From Triplophysa rosa (lineage: Eukaryota > Chordata > Actinopteri > Cypriniformes > Nemacheilidae): a DNA stretch of 64,000 bases. Numbering within the stretch: position 1 is the stretch's first letter; every line of letters starts with the position of its first letter. Below are positions 1-13,746 of the stretch, one piece after another. Under the pieces are notes generated by a model. It was given only the letters and a program-made list of their open reading frames with translations, was not told the DNA's origin and searched no databases. Where the stretch lies: positions 32,911,831 through 32,975,830 of the forward strand of contig NC_079890.1 in the NCBI RefSeq assembly GCF_024868665.1, read 5' to 3'. Made by a program: the position numbers and the translations under genes.

Positions 1-3000
1 TGTATTGACACAAAGTGAAACGATCCCTGAAAACACGTTAGAACTGACCAGCGTCTAACATGCTTTTGTACTTTATGTCTAGTGTTGTGACTGGTTCATG
101 CATCTCAAGTCCTGCACTTCATTGTATGAGGCTATACACTAAAACAGCCTACTTCACCTAAACAAAAAACCTTAAGAGGTGACATCGAGTTTGTGACTGC
201 AATGTGTGTCCTACCTTCTGTCTAGTTCATCTTGTACAGCCATCTACTCAAAGCAACTGGAATACAAGCACCACCTAGAGGACCTTTTGTGAATACACAT
301 ACTTCACAATATCTCGCACTCAGCACAATGAATTTCACAATAAAGAAACTTGAGTATGTCTGTTACTAACTGAGGAAACATTGCAGTTTGTGCCCGTTAG
401 TAAAAAACACAACCGATCTTCTATAAGTGCTAATCTAAACAAGTTTCTTGTCATGTGCACCCACATATATAAACAAAAATAAGACGGTTGTATAGCTCCT
501 ACCTTAGTATCTATTTATTCTTGCAAACATCTCACACTTCCATACAATCAAGCCAAAAGAAGCTGAAAGACAATCAAGACAATAAAGTTCAAAGTCCCAA
601 GATATAAAAGTCCTTAAAAAGTCAGGCTCTGATTTGAAAAGTCTTGGAATAAAGTCTGTATTATAAAGCAGACAAGCTACGCAACACATGATGCTACTCA
701 ACCAGAATGCTCCATGTAAACGCTTTAACTTATTATTTCAAGTGATAACTGTAATCAAACCAAAACATTTGGACATCTGGAAACGCCAAGAGCGTTCAAC
801 CTTCCACTGTCCCACTGAGGAAAATGATTCATATCGTCTTACTGCTATCCAAGCTGTGACACGTGATGATAAAAGTAACCTCATTCCTGAGATCCACAAG
901 AAAGGGCTTTAGCTTTGCCAGTCGCTGATAAGCACACACCACCCAACACTCGATTTTTTCACTGGGTGTGCTCACGGTGCACAATGACATTGCACTAATG
1001 ATGTCCTGATGATACGTCCTCTTCTGTGAGGGTCCGCATTCGGCGCGATGTAGACCGTGCACTGTGAGAATCGCTGTATTGATAGTGATGTCTAAAGCTT
1101 TCTTTATTTTTATGGTTACCAAGATGTCGCATCAGATCCTCATCAGAGGTTATTTGAAGTGACGGGTCCCAGGTTCAAGATTCGCAGGCCATTGTCTTTC
1201 ACTGCCTGAATGAGAAAAAACGAGGGTAACATTTAAACTCAAGCCCCCATCGTCCAATTGTGGGTCTTGGAGAGTGGAACTGTTTTTGTCTTCTCAGGGC
1301 TTTTCCTGCATAAGGAAGGGTTAATTTAGTTGGTGTGGTCAGATTTATAGCTTTGTCCTCTTTGATACTGTGGACATTTGTGTTTAATTGTTGAAAAAAG
1401 GTCTGGCTGGTGCATCATGTGCAACAATTGTAAAAATGTATAGAAAAACGCACACAAGTCCAAAAGACGACTAAAGGGGTACAGAAAAAGATCCCCAAAA
1501 AGTGCACATTAATGGGAACATTAGCCCATTCAAGGTGACATTTTTATCTCACTGCCAGTTATGGAACGGTTACCGAGACACATTTCCATCTACCACGAAT
1601 CTGAGCCACCGCAGCGAAGTGTGAGCCAGCCACTAGATTGATGTCAGATTTTAGCATTTCCTCAGAGCAGTGGGACAGCTGGAACCTCTGCATGACCTTG
1701 GGAAGATGTATGGCACAAGACGGGGAGGGGTGACAGGTCTGCAACGTTTGTTATGGCTCACCTCAGGCCAGCACCCGACGGGCCTGCGGACACACAACAG
1801 AGGAAGAAGCAGCTGCACATAATTATGAAGAGCCACCAACAAACAGGGTTTACATTACCCCTAAAACCAGGTGCAATCTGTCAAGACGAAGGTCACAGAG
1901 CTGACCTGAGATCAGGCTCTTGTTTGCATGACCAAAAACCTGAACGATTCGTCAAAAAGCCATTTCTGACACGGACAAAGACGTCGGTTCTGTTCAAATC
2001 ATCCTTCAACCTGCAGAAGAATACAAGGGCAGGTGATGAGAGACACGTTCATCATGACTGCTTTGTGTAAATATGACAGGGATTTTCTTTTCTCTGAGAC
2101 GGACTTGCACATACACTATTAAATGGCTTTTGTGTGAACACACCCCAAAGTAAAACATACCCGCAGACAAGAAAAAAGCGTTGGTGATAAAAGCCACAGA
2201 AGTGTCCTCTAAAATATCTTCAGTTAGGGTTTAAATGTCATTAAATTTCACGTGCATTACCAGCCGCTACGAGAGCAGGTGGTCCATGTTAAATAATGCA
2301 CAATAATTAACAGTAAATCACTTGACTTTTGTCAAAGCAAACACGTCCGGTGCCTTGGTTCCGAGTTATGCTGCCCTATATTTCTTGATCAGCTGAAAGG
2401 GCTCTCATCTTCCTCTCAGATCTCCCCGAGGCCGGATATACTGTAGGAGGAAATGATGAGCTGTTTACACTGTTTGTTCTGTTCATCGGGTATGCTTAAT
2501 AGGAAATGAAGCTAAGGTAAACATTAATAATAGAACGAAATGTTTAAGTTCCGCTGTGTTGGCATCCGCCCCTGTTTGAACAGTGCAGGTCAGGTGACTG
2601 ATGGCATAAACATTTGTGAATGAAGGAGTGAGCTGCTGATATGAAGAGTCCTCCATTCATACATTCCAGACTGTAGAGAAACATGAGCCAATGGCAGAGG
2701 GAGGGCTCAAGGCTATTAGTCTGTTCATTGTAGATCACATGAGCAACTGTGTGCAGAAAAGAGTGCAGAATGAATGCATAAATGCGTGTATTAACAATTA
2801 GGTTAATGAGTAGTTTATTTTTTGACTAAATGTTTAAAAGAATGAATGCATTAGGTGAATGAATGAATGAATAAACAAAATAAAAACGTAATGAGTGAGA
2901 TGTAATGGTTAGATAATGGATGCAACAAGCAGATCTTCATCAGTGCTACAATAAACAAATGTTTTGAATTGTTGCTGTCCAGGACTAACAATCGAGTCTG

Positions 3001-6000
3001 TTTATGGCACGAACATCTGCCCACATATGCTTGACAGTGCTGGTTTGTCTATTGTACAGTATGAAGGAGGTAACCCAACTCCAAAGCCAGCTGTTGCTCA
3101 ATGGGTGTTCTGAAGTCAGGAGAACATTAGTCTTCACACTGCCCCCCTTCAGCCTGCACTTCTGAGGAGCAGTTTATAAAAACTCGGGCACTGTCTCAAC
3201 AAACCAGCTCGTTCCTCCACTCCTGCCTGACCTCTCCAAATTTAACCTTTGGCCCGGAAGGCCAATATTAACTCTTGGCCAATTGTGGGGGGCTCCTGAC
3301 TTCCCCTGAGCAGCCCGTGAGAACATTCCAGGAGTGGTTGCCTGGCAAGACAGGGTGTTAGAGCGTTGACCTCTAATATGTCCCGGGTTACCCTTGATCT
3401 TCTCTGCTACCCCGTGCTGGCCCCCGTGGGTAAACCCCCCCTCTCCACCACCATTTAGAGGAACTATTCAGTCCGAGACGCAACACCTTTGCAATCATCC
3501 AATTATCATTTAACACCTGCAAACATTTTTCGGAGACAAGAAAAGCACATGCATAATCATCCTTATGCAAACACTCACTGCTAGGAATACAGCCGATGCC
3601 CTTTTGGCGCCCATGAGCAAATGTCTAAAATGCATTTAATAAAAATCATTGTCATTTTTGTCCAAATTTTTCCAAAATACAAAATGAATACAAAAACTGT
3701 TTTATTATTAACATATTCCATGCTGTTAGATTATATTTCCTAAACCTGATTTTTGAAATCCACCTGAAGCAATGGCATTATTCATTGTGCATCGGATAAT
3801 TACAAATAAATGAGTTAAATTGCCTTCTGTCACTTGGGCATAGAATCTGTGGGAGGAGACTTTTTGCCAAGTCACTTGTGCCTCGGACTGGGAAGGACAT
3901 CGGAGAACAAAGGCAATAGCCGCTCTATTGCTCTGTGGGTGGATGAAAGGCTAGTTAGCTCCTATCAGGACTGAGCTAAGAGCAGCTGAATTCAGCTGAA
4001 ATGAAAACGGCAATATAACACAACACCCATTGCAACACAAGAGTCCAGCAGTCAGGTGATAGAGGTCTGCCTTTGAAAAGAAATGTGTTCGGTCAGCGAC
4101 ACGGAGTGTAAGGTTTCCCTCAAAGTAACAGGACAGGAAACAAACCATTTGAGCGCATTTAAGTTTTGCTCATTAGACTGACAGCCAGGCAGAGGCCGGA
4201 ACAGCCGGGCTGAACAATGCAGCATTGACGAATTATCAACACTAAATGATCATTTGTCAACCAACTAATCAATACTGCCAAGTTTAAGATTAATACTATC
4301 AGAGGAGAGCACAGTTCCGTTTAAAGTCAAGGCCTGTGCAGATTAAGTGCAAAAGTATTAAGACTCGTACAATTGAAACAAGTTCCACTTAAAGAAGTGT
4401 CATGATGAAGTAGGTTAAGCTAACTATACTGGTTGCATAATAAAAGGCAATATATTGTACCGTACAACCTTGTACAAGCTGCTTAGGGATTAACTGCGGC
4501 AAACATAAAGGGTGACAGTGACTTTTCACTTGTTCAGTAGGAATAGTTCGAGTCCAAATTGGGCTGTTTTCACCTGGGCTAGAAAGTAATCCACCCACAC
4601 CACCTTAGCAATCAAATGGCAATGCAGCAATCACCCTAGCAACTGCATAGCAACATATTAAAATACACTATTAATTCAACAGCATAGCAACCACCCTGCA
4701 AACACCACTGCACTGTGGCTCAAAATAAAAAATATCAATAAATAAAAAACAAAACAATTGTAGGACAATGTACATAATGTAGGACAAATTACATAACCAG
4801 TTTGTCCTATCAATAAAGCGCTTATATCAATAAGAACTGACTTTTCTTATCAGAAAATAAAACTGATTTATCATTCTCTGTATCATCAAACGGATACTTT
4901 CTGTTTCGTTCTGTGTAAATAAACGCACCATTCATAACCTTCAGAATAAAAATCTGTACAGCATTAAAAATTGTAATAAAGTTTATTCCACACAATAACG
5001 TCTGAAGAGAATCCAGTTTTTAGCACAAGCTCAAACCCATGACCCGTCAATCTATGACATTTACACAGCAACCCAGTCACTCATTCACATGTCTAAATCA
5101 GCTTCCGCATAATAGAAATATCTTTAAAGACTTCTATAAAGGTTAGTTAATGATAAGTTCTCACAGATGTGAGCGAGTGCCTTAGATATCACCAGCTCAG
5201 GTAGATTGCACTGTGAGAAACGTGGAATAGCGTACATAAAAATTTCACAAGGGACTTGCGATAAAAAAAACTTCATGTTGTGGAGTTGTGCCTGGCTGAA
5301 ACGTTCTGCCTAACAGACTGCAAGCAGTAGTTGCATATTTAAAATAAAAAAATGTAACATTTGTAATAAAAGCACATTTAGAGTGTTAAACCATAATTAA
5401 AATGTTTAATAGAACTCTACTTATTTATAATGGCAACAGTATAAACATAAGTATGATCTTTGCGGATGTTACTGACATCATCAAGTAACTTTAGGCTGTT
5501 GGGAAGAATCAAGTCGATGATGTTTTGATGATGTGACTCATTCACACTTTCCTTTATGAGCCAAACAGGAAAATAAACAATGAAACACATTCCCTAAAAT
5601 ACAACGAGTCAAACTTTAAGAAGGTCAAACTATTTTGAAAACAGCCATTCACCGCTGTATTTTGGAAAGTTGGAAAGTTTACACAGGCAAGTGCAAACTG
5701 AAAGTTGGCCTCCTAACCTTTGTATACATTACACCTGGAAGGGCTACAAAGAGTCCTGCGGTGATGCATCAGAGGCTCCGTGGTCAGGCCGAATCGATCA
5801 CAGTGGAATGACCGCCGGGCTGACACAGCGGTTCTGACTGACAGCATTCTGAAGGGGACACTACTCCATTCATCAGCCCTGAAGAGCGGCTTTTGATCAA
5901 AAGCATGAAGGTTGGGACAAACGAGGGCCAAAGAAGCTGATGCGAAGCGATCACATGACGTCTCTTTCCCTGATGTTTAATCATAGCCTGAAAACAAATA

Positions 6001-6834
6001 GCTGCAAAATTGTAAATTAAAGTTCCATCAGCTGACTGCATATAAAGAATGTTTCCAAAGACAATTCTCAGAAAATGAGGCTGCAAGCATTCACACCAGT
6101 CAAAGGTTTGAACACTAACGAGAGTCAAACTATAACACAAATTAAACTATGGGAATCACAAAATCTACACATTTTCGCTCCTTTCTTTCACATTTCCTAA
6201 ACAACCATTCAGTCACGTGACATGACAGTGAATCTCTAAAAACAACCCTCTCTCTTCACTGGCGGCGCTCATGTTAAGGCATTGAAGCATGTGAGACAGA
6301 GCAACTCGATTAAAGTGCAAAGTGCTTAGTAAGAAAAGCTTAACCCATGTTTGTTCAACCAAAAATTCACTGGCCAGGTGAGAAATACACTGAACTGTGG
6401 AGCCCTGACAACCACAATGTGCTTTTAAGAAAGACATTCCTACAGTCAATGATTAAAAGACCTGCCGCTCTCATGGCTTCTCAACTCCTCACATGGCTTC
6501 AGACGGCTGCGTCAAACAGAGCCCTACTCAGTTAATGTACACAGCTCTTTTGATCACATTTTATAGATACAGCAAAAAGTAACATTGTTTTGCTTTATTT
6601 TCCCTAGGTTTGAACATTAACCTCCTAATAACCAGGCAAGGACCTGACCAACAAATGGGCAAAGTCAAGCTTTGTTTTTGGAGAGAAAGCTGGTGTTTAC
6701 GTAAGGTCTCCTGAAGGGAAAATGCAATGCTTTGTGACATCCGTAGCATTCGTAGATTTTGGTGCCAGAATTAGCCTTTTCATGACAATTTAACTTTATA
6801 AATTGGCTTTGTCTATTCTTTGTTTCACATTTAA
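1..6834. other. Non-coding flank, no gene found
   Basis: No frame here resembles a known protein. Notable only are a short GAAT run near 2,855-2,875 and a less AT-rich block at 5,700-5,960. Confidence 0.55.
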
Positions 6835-7147
6835 AGGGATAGTTCACCAAAAATGAGGTTCCAAACCTGTAAGAAAATATTTTATGTTGAACACAAAAGA
6901 AGACTGAAACCAAACTGTTCTGTGGCACCATATCGCTTTATTGCTCCCTGAACTCTCTGTAAGTCACTTTGGATAAAAGCGTCTGCGAAATGACTAAATG
7001 TAAATGTATACTATAATAGTAGTTTTTTCATATTCTTCCAAATATCTTTCTTTGTGTTCTACAGAACAACAAAGTTTATACAGGTTTGGAACAACTTGAG
7101 CGTGAGTAAATGATGACAGAATTTTCATTTTTGGGTGAAGTATGCCT
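6835..7147. mobile_element. TTAA-bounded palindromic MITE, copy 1, with nested insertion
   Basis: Family consensus ends are AGGGATAGTTCACC and GGGTGAACTATCCCT between TTAA sites, with inner GTCATCATTTACTCACCC and AAACCTGTATGA blocks on each arm. This copy is split near its centre by a LINE-like tail (about 6949-7010). Confidence 0.8.
6949..7010 (+). repeat. LINE L2-like 3' tail fragment
   Basis: TGTAAGTCACTTTGGATAAA followed by GCGTCTGCGAAATGACTAAA and a (AATGTA)n end, the common fish L2-type tail. It sits inside MITE copy 1. Confidence 0.65.
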
Positions 7148-8404
7148 TTAAAATAATGCCCCATTATCTTGTAAAATAAACAGCAGAGAATGGCTTTATG
7201 GGTTTCTCCATCCCATTTTAAACTTGCTATCCTTAAAAAAAAACAGCCTCCTTGAAAAGTCTGCAAAACATTGTGACAGTATCACACAATATTCAACGAG
7301 CAAAATGTGCTGAAAATTCTGCAAAGTCAGCACATTCAGTAATTCAGGTTTGGTGTAAGATGAGGATGTCAAGTGAATAAATGTCAAATGCTTCTTTTTT
7401 ACATTCTGATCTAAGCGTAATAGAGGGCAATCCACAGACAGACAGGTACAGCAGAAAGTTTGAAACTTGCCCACACTTCCCAGATCATTAGTTATTTTAA
7501 GGTTGTAGCTATAAAACACAAAACCTACAATAAATATTTTATATCAAAAGATTTGATTCTTCATTTCATGACCCTTTTAAAAAACTATGACAGCTAGCGT
7601 CGATGAAACAATAAAACAAGCATCAAAAATAAGCATCAAATGGAAAGGTGCGTCAGTTAATACCTGCCCATTTCTACATTATGTACTTTCCACGGGCCGA
7701 TCTAAAAGGCAAAGGGAAATGAAAGGAGTCTAATTGAGAGGGCGGCGATATCCCACCCCTCTTATGTTCAGAATTAAGTGGTCCACATGGCCAGCTGTTC
7801 ATGTGCAGAACCTGATAATCATGCACCACCCCCTTCTCTCAGCCTGGGCTGGACCATAGATACGAGAGCCAGGCCCTATGATCTCAGATGAAAGGCGGAG
7901 GTGGAGAGCTTCAAGCCTCACAATGCAACTGTGTGATATACACCTTATCATCAAAAACGCATAAGCTGTCCTTTGTCAAGAAAATACGGCCATAGACGAG
8001 CCGGCAAAAGGTAGTTTAATTGTAGGCCTGCTGTGAAGACAGCTGTAAAGCAATTCATGGCTTGTTCAGCATATATACAGTCCATATTATGAACTGTCCT
8101 GCTTCAGTTTAATGTTTGACATGCATATATTTAATGAACTCGTAGCACTCTGCGGAACCTTTATGAGCAAGGTATAACAATAATTTAACAAAACAGCCCA
8201 TAGCATCAATCAAACATTTGATTTCCTATTTCACATAAACAGCAACGCATTAATGCGGGGCAGCACCAGGTTTCCCGTGATCACCAGATCTCCTGCTGGC
8301 TCAGTGAGAAGAGACAGCAGTGCATGAGCGAATGAGAGCAATGCATCCTGGGGCCTGAAAGAGGACTATCATGAAAACCGGTGACCCTGAGCTGGAAAGG
8401 CTGC

Positions 8405-8423
8405 AGGTCAAAGGTCATGACCT
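8405..8423 (+). promoter_or_regulatory. Composite nuclear-receptor site (DR1 plus palindrome)
   Basis: Three perfect AGGTCA-type half-sites overlap in 19 bp. AGGTCA-A-AGGTCA (8405-8417) is a consensus DR1 for HNF4 or RXR/PPAR, and AGGTCATGACCT (8412-8423) is the palindromic element known from thyroid and retinoid receptors. Use in vivo is inferred from motif quality only. Confidence 0.45.
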
Positions 8424-10102
8424 AAACTCACCCAAACCATGTAGACACAGCGAGATGGTCCCATAGCCGTTTAGACTGGTAATGTGTCCGGATGTACAAA
8501 TGATTACTTCCTGCCCTGTTAAGAAACAATAAACATGGCAAAGTGTGTTTAGAGTTTCAGTTTACCCTTAATGAAGATTGATATTTCAAGAGCATTCTTT
8601 CAAACAACAAAGTCATTCTTGTGGTGGCATTAACACCAAAAAGTTTATAAAATTGAACGCATCAATCATTCATTAAACATGGGTCATTCATTCATTTCTG
8701 AATTTCTTTATTCTCACTTCATACACTGCCATATTAAACAACAATACATTTAGTAAATCACTAGCTGTCATGTTCTTTTGTCAGGGGTGTCACACTGAAT
8801 TAAAGGAACACAAATCAGAACAAACTTCTATTTCTATATTAAACACTAAATACCACTGAAATAAAAAAACACTTCAAATGATAAAACTGCACACTGTATA
8901 ATATAAGCACAAGGACACACATCATGTTGTTATGGCAAAAATGGTTATTTTTTATTGTAAGTTATTAATTTAACATTTAACACATTTCTGAGTCATTGTA
9001 ATGTGTACAGGTATGCAATTACTTATTTAATACCTATGCCTATGCTATGACTTCCTGTAGCCTGTAACTGAAAATCATTCTGACTGTTTAAATGGTTTAT
9101 CCTCTTCCAAGCCTTTATTTGTTCAACAAACATGTCTTAAAAACTTCCGCTGTGTTTATTATGTACAGAAGAACAGACGGTTAGCGCTTGCCGCTCACAG
9201 GTGGAATTATGAAGTTGTTATAGTCTAAATCCAATTGGGAATCTACCTATCAACTGCAACTGGATCTTTAGGTTGGAGGTCAATTTTTATGAGCATGTGT
9301 GGAAATTCACTACACTATGAGGAACTCATATTATTGACATAACACTGGTTGTTTAGACACAAGTTCATTCTATTAACAACTGTTTTATCACCCATCAGTC
9401 ATAAGTGTTACATTGCAACTGAGATTAATACAAACTAGAGAGATTAATGATTTTACTGTTGACATCACCTTATTTTTTTCTTGTTATCAGAATTGTGGCA
9501 ACCACCAAACAAATCCTTCCTGAAAAAACGTATGTACTATACACAGAAAGAAAAGGTAAATTATTTTAAATAAGGTATTCAATATTGACAAGGTTAAATT
9601 AAGCTTTACCCTTTCAACACATTGAGCTCAAGTTTTTTTTAAATAATTATCAAGTTTTTAATACTGTAGTGCATAAAGAATCAGACAAAAAGAAGTCCAG
9701 ACACAATTCAAACACTATATTTATAGGGAAAGAAATATACAAATAAAAGACTATTTAAATGTCCAAAAATATCATATAAAAACATGTGTCCCAACAAAGG
9801 TTTCATAGTGCTGACTCACGATTACACCGATGCCAAACTAAAGTCAAAGAAAAGCCAATGCCAAACTAAAGCATAAATTAATATAATCTTTCACCCTGAC
9901 CAGACCATGGTGGTTTAAACCAGTTATAAAAACTTCAGTAAACATTCATTTACACACCGAGATCCAATTCACAGGCCGGAGTTTCCCGCTTTCCCTAACA
10001 CAATTCAAATTGCCATTTTAATTTCCAGACCGGCGCTCTGTCGAATTACTTCTGGCTCAGTGGCTGCGATCAACAGGTTGTGGTGGTTCATAGGTGGCAT
10101 GT

Positions 10103-10103
<1 letters not shown>

Positions 10104-10133
<30 letters not shown>
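10104..10133. repeat. (AC)n microsatellite
   Basis: Fifteen uninterrupted AC dinucleotides. Confidence 0.97.
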
Positions 10134-10136
<3 letters not shown>

Positions 10137-12550
10137 ATGTCAGCAATCACTAAAGAGGGGCATCCCGCAGTGTGCGTCTATCTTGGGCAGCTGTACTCTG
10201 CTCCGTTTGTGAGTGTGTCTGTACGTGCGGCAATTGGGGGCCACATGCCACTCATATGTCAGGGGACAATGCGACGGACAGGACAGATATTGGTGAACAA
10301 TGGTGATCTGTTTTTGTAGCCCAGAGACAACGCGCCCATTAAAAGGGCCTGTCAAAATTATTCAAACTAGCCCCATGGTCAGATGAGCTTTTGTTTCTGT
10401 GAATGGACAAGGTTGAGAATAATGAAATGTTGCCCTCGTTTTCAAACTCAAATTGAATTACATATTCAACGTATACTTGTACGTCTACAAGCAGTACACT
10501 ATACAACTGTCCGACATTCATGTCAATATCTTACAAAAGAATGATTAAAACGGCCATAATTTAGACAGGCTTGCTAACACAGCTGTCCTTAGCACAAAAG
10601 CCTGCTTCATCACGCACGTCACATCAACCTGTACTGTACACGGTCTTGAATAAATCACAATAAGGCTTGCGGTAGGCTCGCTGCCAAGAGCAACGCTCAT
10701 CACTAGCAGTCTAGAGTCTTGAGTTCAGTTCAGTTGTGGGCCTGTAAGACGAGTATGATCATTCTCAAAAGGTAAAACAGGTGTCCACAATGATCTCACT
10801 TACATGCAAATATTGCATGAACGTCTACATGCTGTTTGAATGGGAGATGTGGGAGGACTGTGTTTTTGAGCGTTTGACCTCTGCGGTAGACGGTGGAAGT
10901 GGGGTGGAGATCACTCCTCACCTGGAAACACGATACACAAGGAATGACACCCTCCCTAACTGAATGCATCCAAATACTCAGACTCCGGAGTGGTAGTCAT
11001 GTGAAGCTGCCCAACTCAATTCACTCCTGATCTTCGGCACAGATCCCTCTATTGTCTGCTTCAAAGCACTTGGGGGGCAAAAAGAGCACAGATCCATCTG
11101 GATGAGCCAGGTTTGCAAACCCGTTGCAGGTTGGGGATCAATGTTAAGCAGTTAAGATTTTCTAAAAGAGTTTAACCTTTTTGTTATGCTGTCATCCATA
11201 CTGACATCCATGCTGACAAATCATTTGACGAGGGGTTAGTTCACACAAAAATTAAATTCTGTCATCATCTACTGTTGCTCAAACAATGTGTGCTTTTCTT
11301 GTTTGTAAGACACAAAAGGAGTTATCCAGCAAGATCTGCAGTACTGGTTTTTGCAAAAACAACAGCAAAAGTACCACGAGCTGTCCATGCAACAACTTTG
11401 TGTGAGAAACTGACATTTTAAGTCATTATTTAAGTATCAGGATGACAGATTTTTTTTATTTGGGGGCAAACTATATTGACATCGCATTGTTGCTTGTCAA
11501 ACAACAAAAAGACATTTCATTAAAACAACAATTTTAGCTTCTTAAATTCTCATTCACTACATACATCACCGATGCGTCACATGTTTGGTGTTTTTATAAT
11601 ATTATGAGGTCCAATTAGGGTCCAATCTGGAAAGCCATTGAGTGGACAGAAGGACCTTAGTTCCAACTAATTAAACACCAAACTTTTCCGATGTTGTTTT
11701 TGTTTGAAAGTTCCCTGACATGATGTGAAGCCAGCGCGTGCCCCTCATTAACTCTGTGGACCCTGCCAAGCATCTGCTCAGCCGCCGCAAGCCCAAGTTC
11801 AACCCCTTATCAGTGTTTTCCACGCTTCACAATATGAATGTCACTGGTCATTGCCCACTCTAAAGAGTCACCACCTCCTGTGACCAATCCAAACCGGACC
11901 CTCCACCAGCACGGGGTGCTTGGCTGATCTGGTGTCTGTTCCACCTTCTCCTCATCTGCCATCTGTTTCGGACCGAGGCTGCACACTCCAGTAGCCCGCC
12001 GACCGTGCCAGAACCTCACGGCCATTCATACACACCAGCTTTGATTGCCTTTGTTGTTCCTAACTGTACTGAGGGGCTGACATTTGTTCTGGAATAAAAG
12101 AGGTCCTTGTATCTTTACTCATGGGTGGGGCTATGGTGCAGCCTTGGGAGAGAGACACTGGACTGGTGTTTGTTTTACGTTTGTTTACCGGCACTTCAGT
12201 GTAGTGTGCATCAACCTGCCACCAACCTTTCTGACACTCATAGCTTGTGTCTCTGCAACCTTGTGCCAACGGCCCCTCAACCAGAGATGCTCTTCAGCAA
12301 TTATTCCAATCATGCACGGTTCAAAGGCTGCAATTGCTGTAAACAAGACAAGATGACCAGATAACTCGCGTTGAGCCATTTATCGCCGACTATAATGGTC
12401 ATTATCACACAAAAGGGTCAGTTTGTTTGTCAAGCAATAAAAAGCAACAAACTTTGAATAAACAAAGCCATATCTACTGATCATATGGGGTAAGCAACAA
12501 CATAGAAACCACCTATAAATAATACCTTAGCAACCACAGCAATACACTAA

Positions 12551-12601
12551 ATGTTCGTGATCATGAATTACTCAAATGTTCATTATCATGAATTACTCAA
12601 A
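12551..12601. repeat. 25-bp tandem duplication
   Basis: Two copies of a unit containing ATCATGAATTACTCAAATGT, with 2-3 differences. Confidence 0.8.
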
Positions 12602-13470
12602 TGTTCCTTTTAAATTCAAGCAAATTTAGTGCGCAAAATTCGTGAAGACGCCATTTTTGTTTACTGATTATACAGAAGTTTGTTAGACATCGAAAGAATG
12701 TGCATCATCACAAAATCAATACAAAAAAATAACATTCATATAATTTCAATTTCAATCTTCTCAAAACTAACATTCTACTAACATACGATGTGTTTGGACA
12801 TCATCGCACCCACAAAAGGAGTCCTGTTAGAAAACAGCACAACTCAACCGCCTTCTCTACTCCATCCAGTTTATCTCTTTATTTGTCTACAGCTGGCGAC
12901 TAGAGCCTTAGAGATGACTATTAAGTGTTTAGGAGGGTAAACGGGTGCTAGGAACGAGGTCAACGGACTGGGCAGAATGTCTTAGAGGAATCGTGGGTCG
13001 CAATCCCCCACTGGCTTCTGTCATATCTGCTAGAGAGGAAACTCATCAAGTGGCATATTGGGACTGAACGAGTCTGATAATGAAAGTGAAGGGGGATTAC
13101 CAGCTACAGAAATCACAGAGTTGTTTTACTTGTTTTCCCTCCTTTAACAAGCTTGACCCTCTGCAGACGAGACCGTTTGTGTATCACCTGCCTGATGAAC
13201 GTGTCTGATAAATGCTTGCCAGGTGCAAGATTTCATAAACTCATACATTGTGCGCAATATGATAATGCACAAAATATGCAAGAACATGTCATTTCTTTCT
13301 GATGTAATGTTTGTAAATGTATATTTATTGATTCTTAAAACACAGAAAAGAACAGATAAGATAAGCAATAGGACAACAGAGTACAAACTGCCGAATAGCA
13401 AAAACCAGGTAAATTACAGTTGTCATACAGGGAAGTTGTATCCAATATCCAATAGAGCTTGTTAATCGGC

Positions 13471-13746
13471 GTCACGCCATGTTGAATGTTGCGCCATCTT
13501 CGGAGGATGGCTGCTAGTGCGTTCAATGCAGTGTTTTGTTTAAGGAAATATAACTATGGTAGGTCGGTCTTGCTGTGTTAAAAACTGCAATGGCATTATG
13601 CAGAGTCCTTCAGGAAAAGCCCACGGTTCTCACTTTCGATTTCTCCATATATCAAACAAAACAAGTAACGGTACATATCAAAACAATAATAGCAGTGCAG
13701 TATTATCCTCCCAAGATGGCGGCGCCAATGCAACATAGGGCGTGAC
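13471..13746 (+). mobile_element. THAP-coding MITE, P-element-like
   Basis: Two arms of about 40 bp are inverted repeats: GTCACGCC...GCGCCATCTT.GGAGGAT on the left (13471-13508) and its complement on the right (13705-13746), with weaker similarity outwards to about 13452 and 13766. Between them lies the start of a THAP domain. THAP plus long inverted repeats points to a P-element or Kolobok-type DNA transposon reduced to its ends and first exon. Confidence 0.72.
13556..13738 (+). pseudogene. Truncated THAP zinc-finger frame
   Basis: ATG 13556 encodes MVGRSCCVKNCNG, the classic opening of a THAP domain (C-x2-4-C), then HGSHFRFL matching the HxFP-like turn. The second half of the finger (C-x2-H and the AVPTIF box) is absent. 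The frame then runs through the right terminal repeat to a stop after 60 residues. It is a relic of a transposase first exon and not a working THAP protein. Confidence 0.6.

Larger units (their letters stand above)
7148..13450. other. Non-coding region, no gene found
   Basis: Mostly unique-looking sequence. It holds the nuclear-receptor composite at 8.4 kb and the AC microsatellite. The GC-richer block at 11.7-12.3 kb has adjacent TCF-like CTTTGAT and SOX-like CCTTTGTT sites near 12,039-12,058. Frames of up to 90 codons at 12.1-12.4 kb show no family signature. Confidence 0.5.

Noticed and set aside
1150..1200. Box-B-like GGTTCAAGATTC as a tRNA or SINE
   Set aside because: No box A 30-60 bp upstream and no fold-back stem.
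3345..3420. tRNA-derived SINE head (GGTGTTAGAGCGTTGACC...)
   Set aside because: Resembles a box A, but no proper box B or cloverleaf follows at the expected distance.
12084..12364. Overlapping 85-90 codon frames as small genes
   Set aside because: Two phases of the same stretch are open at once with no conserved motif; this is typical of chance frames.
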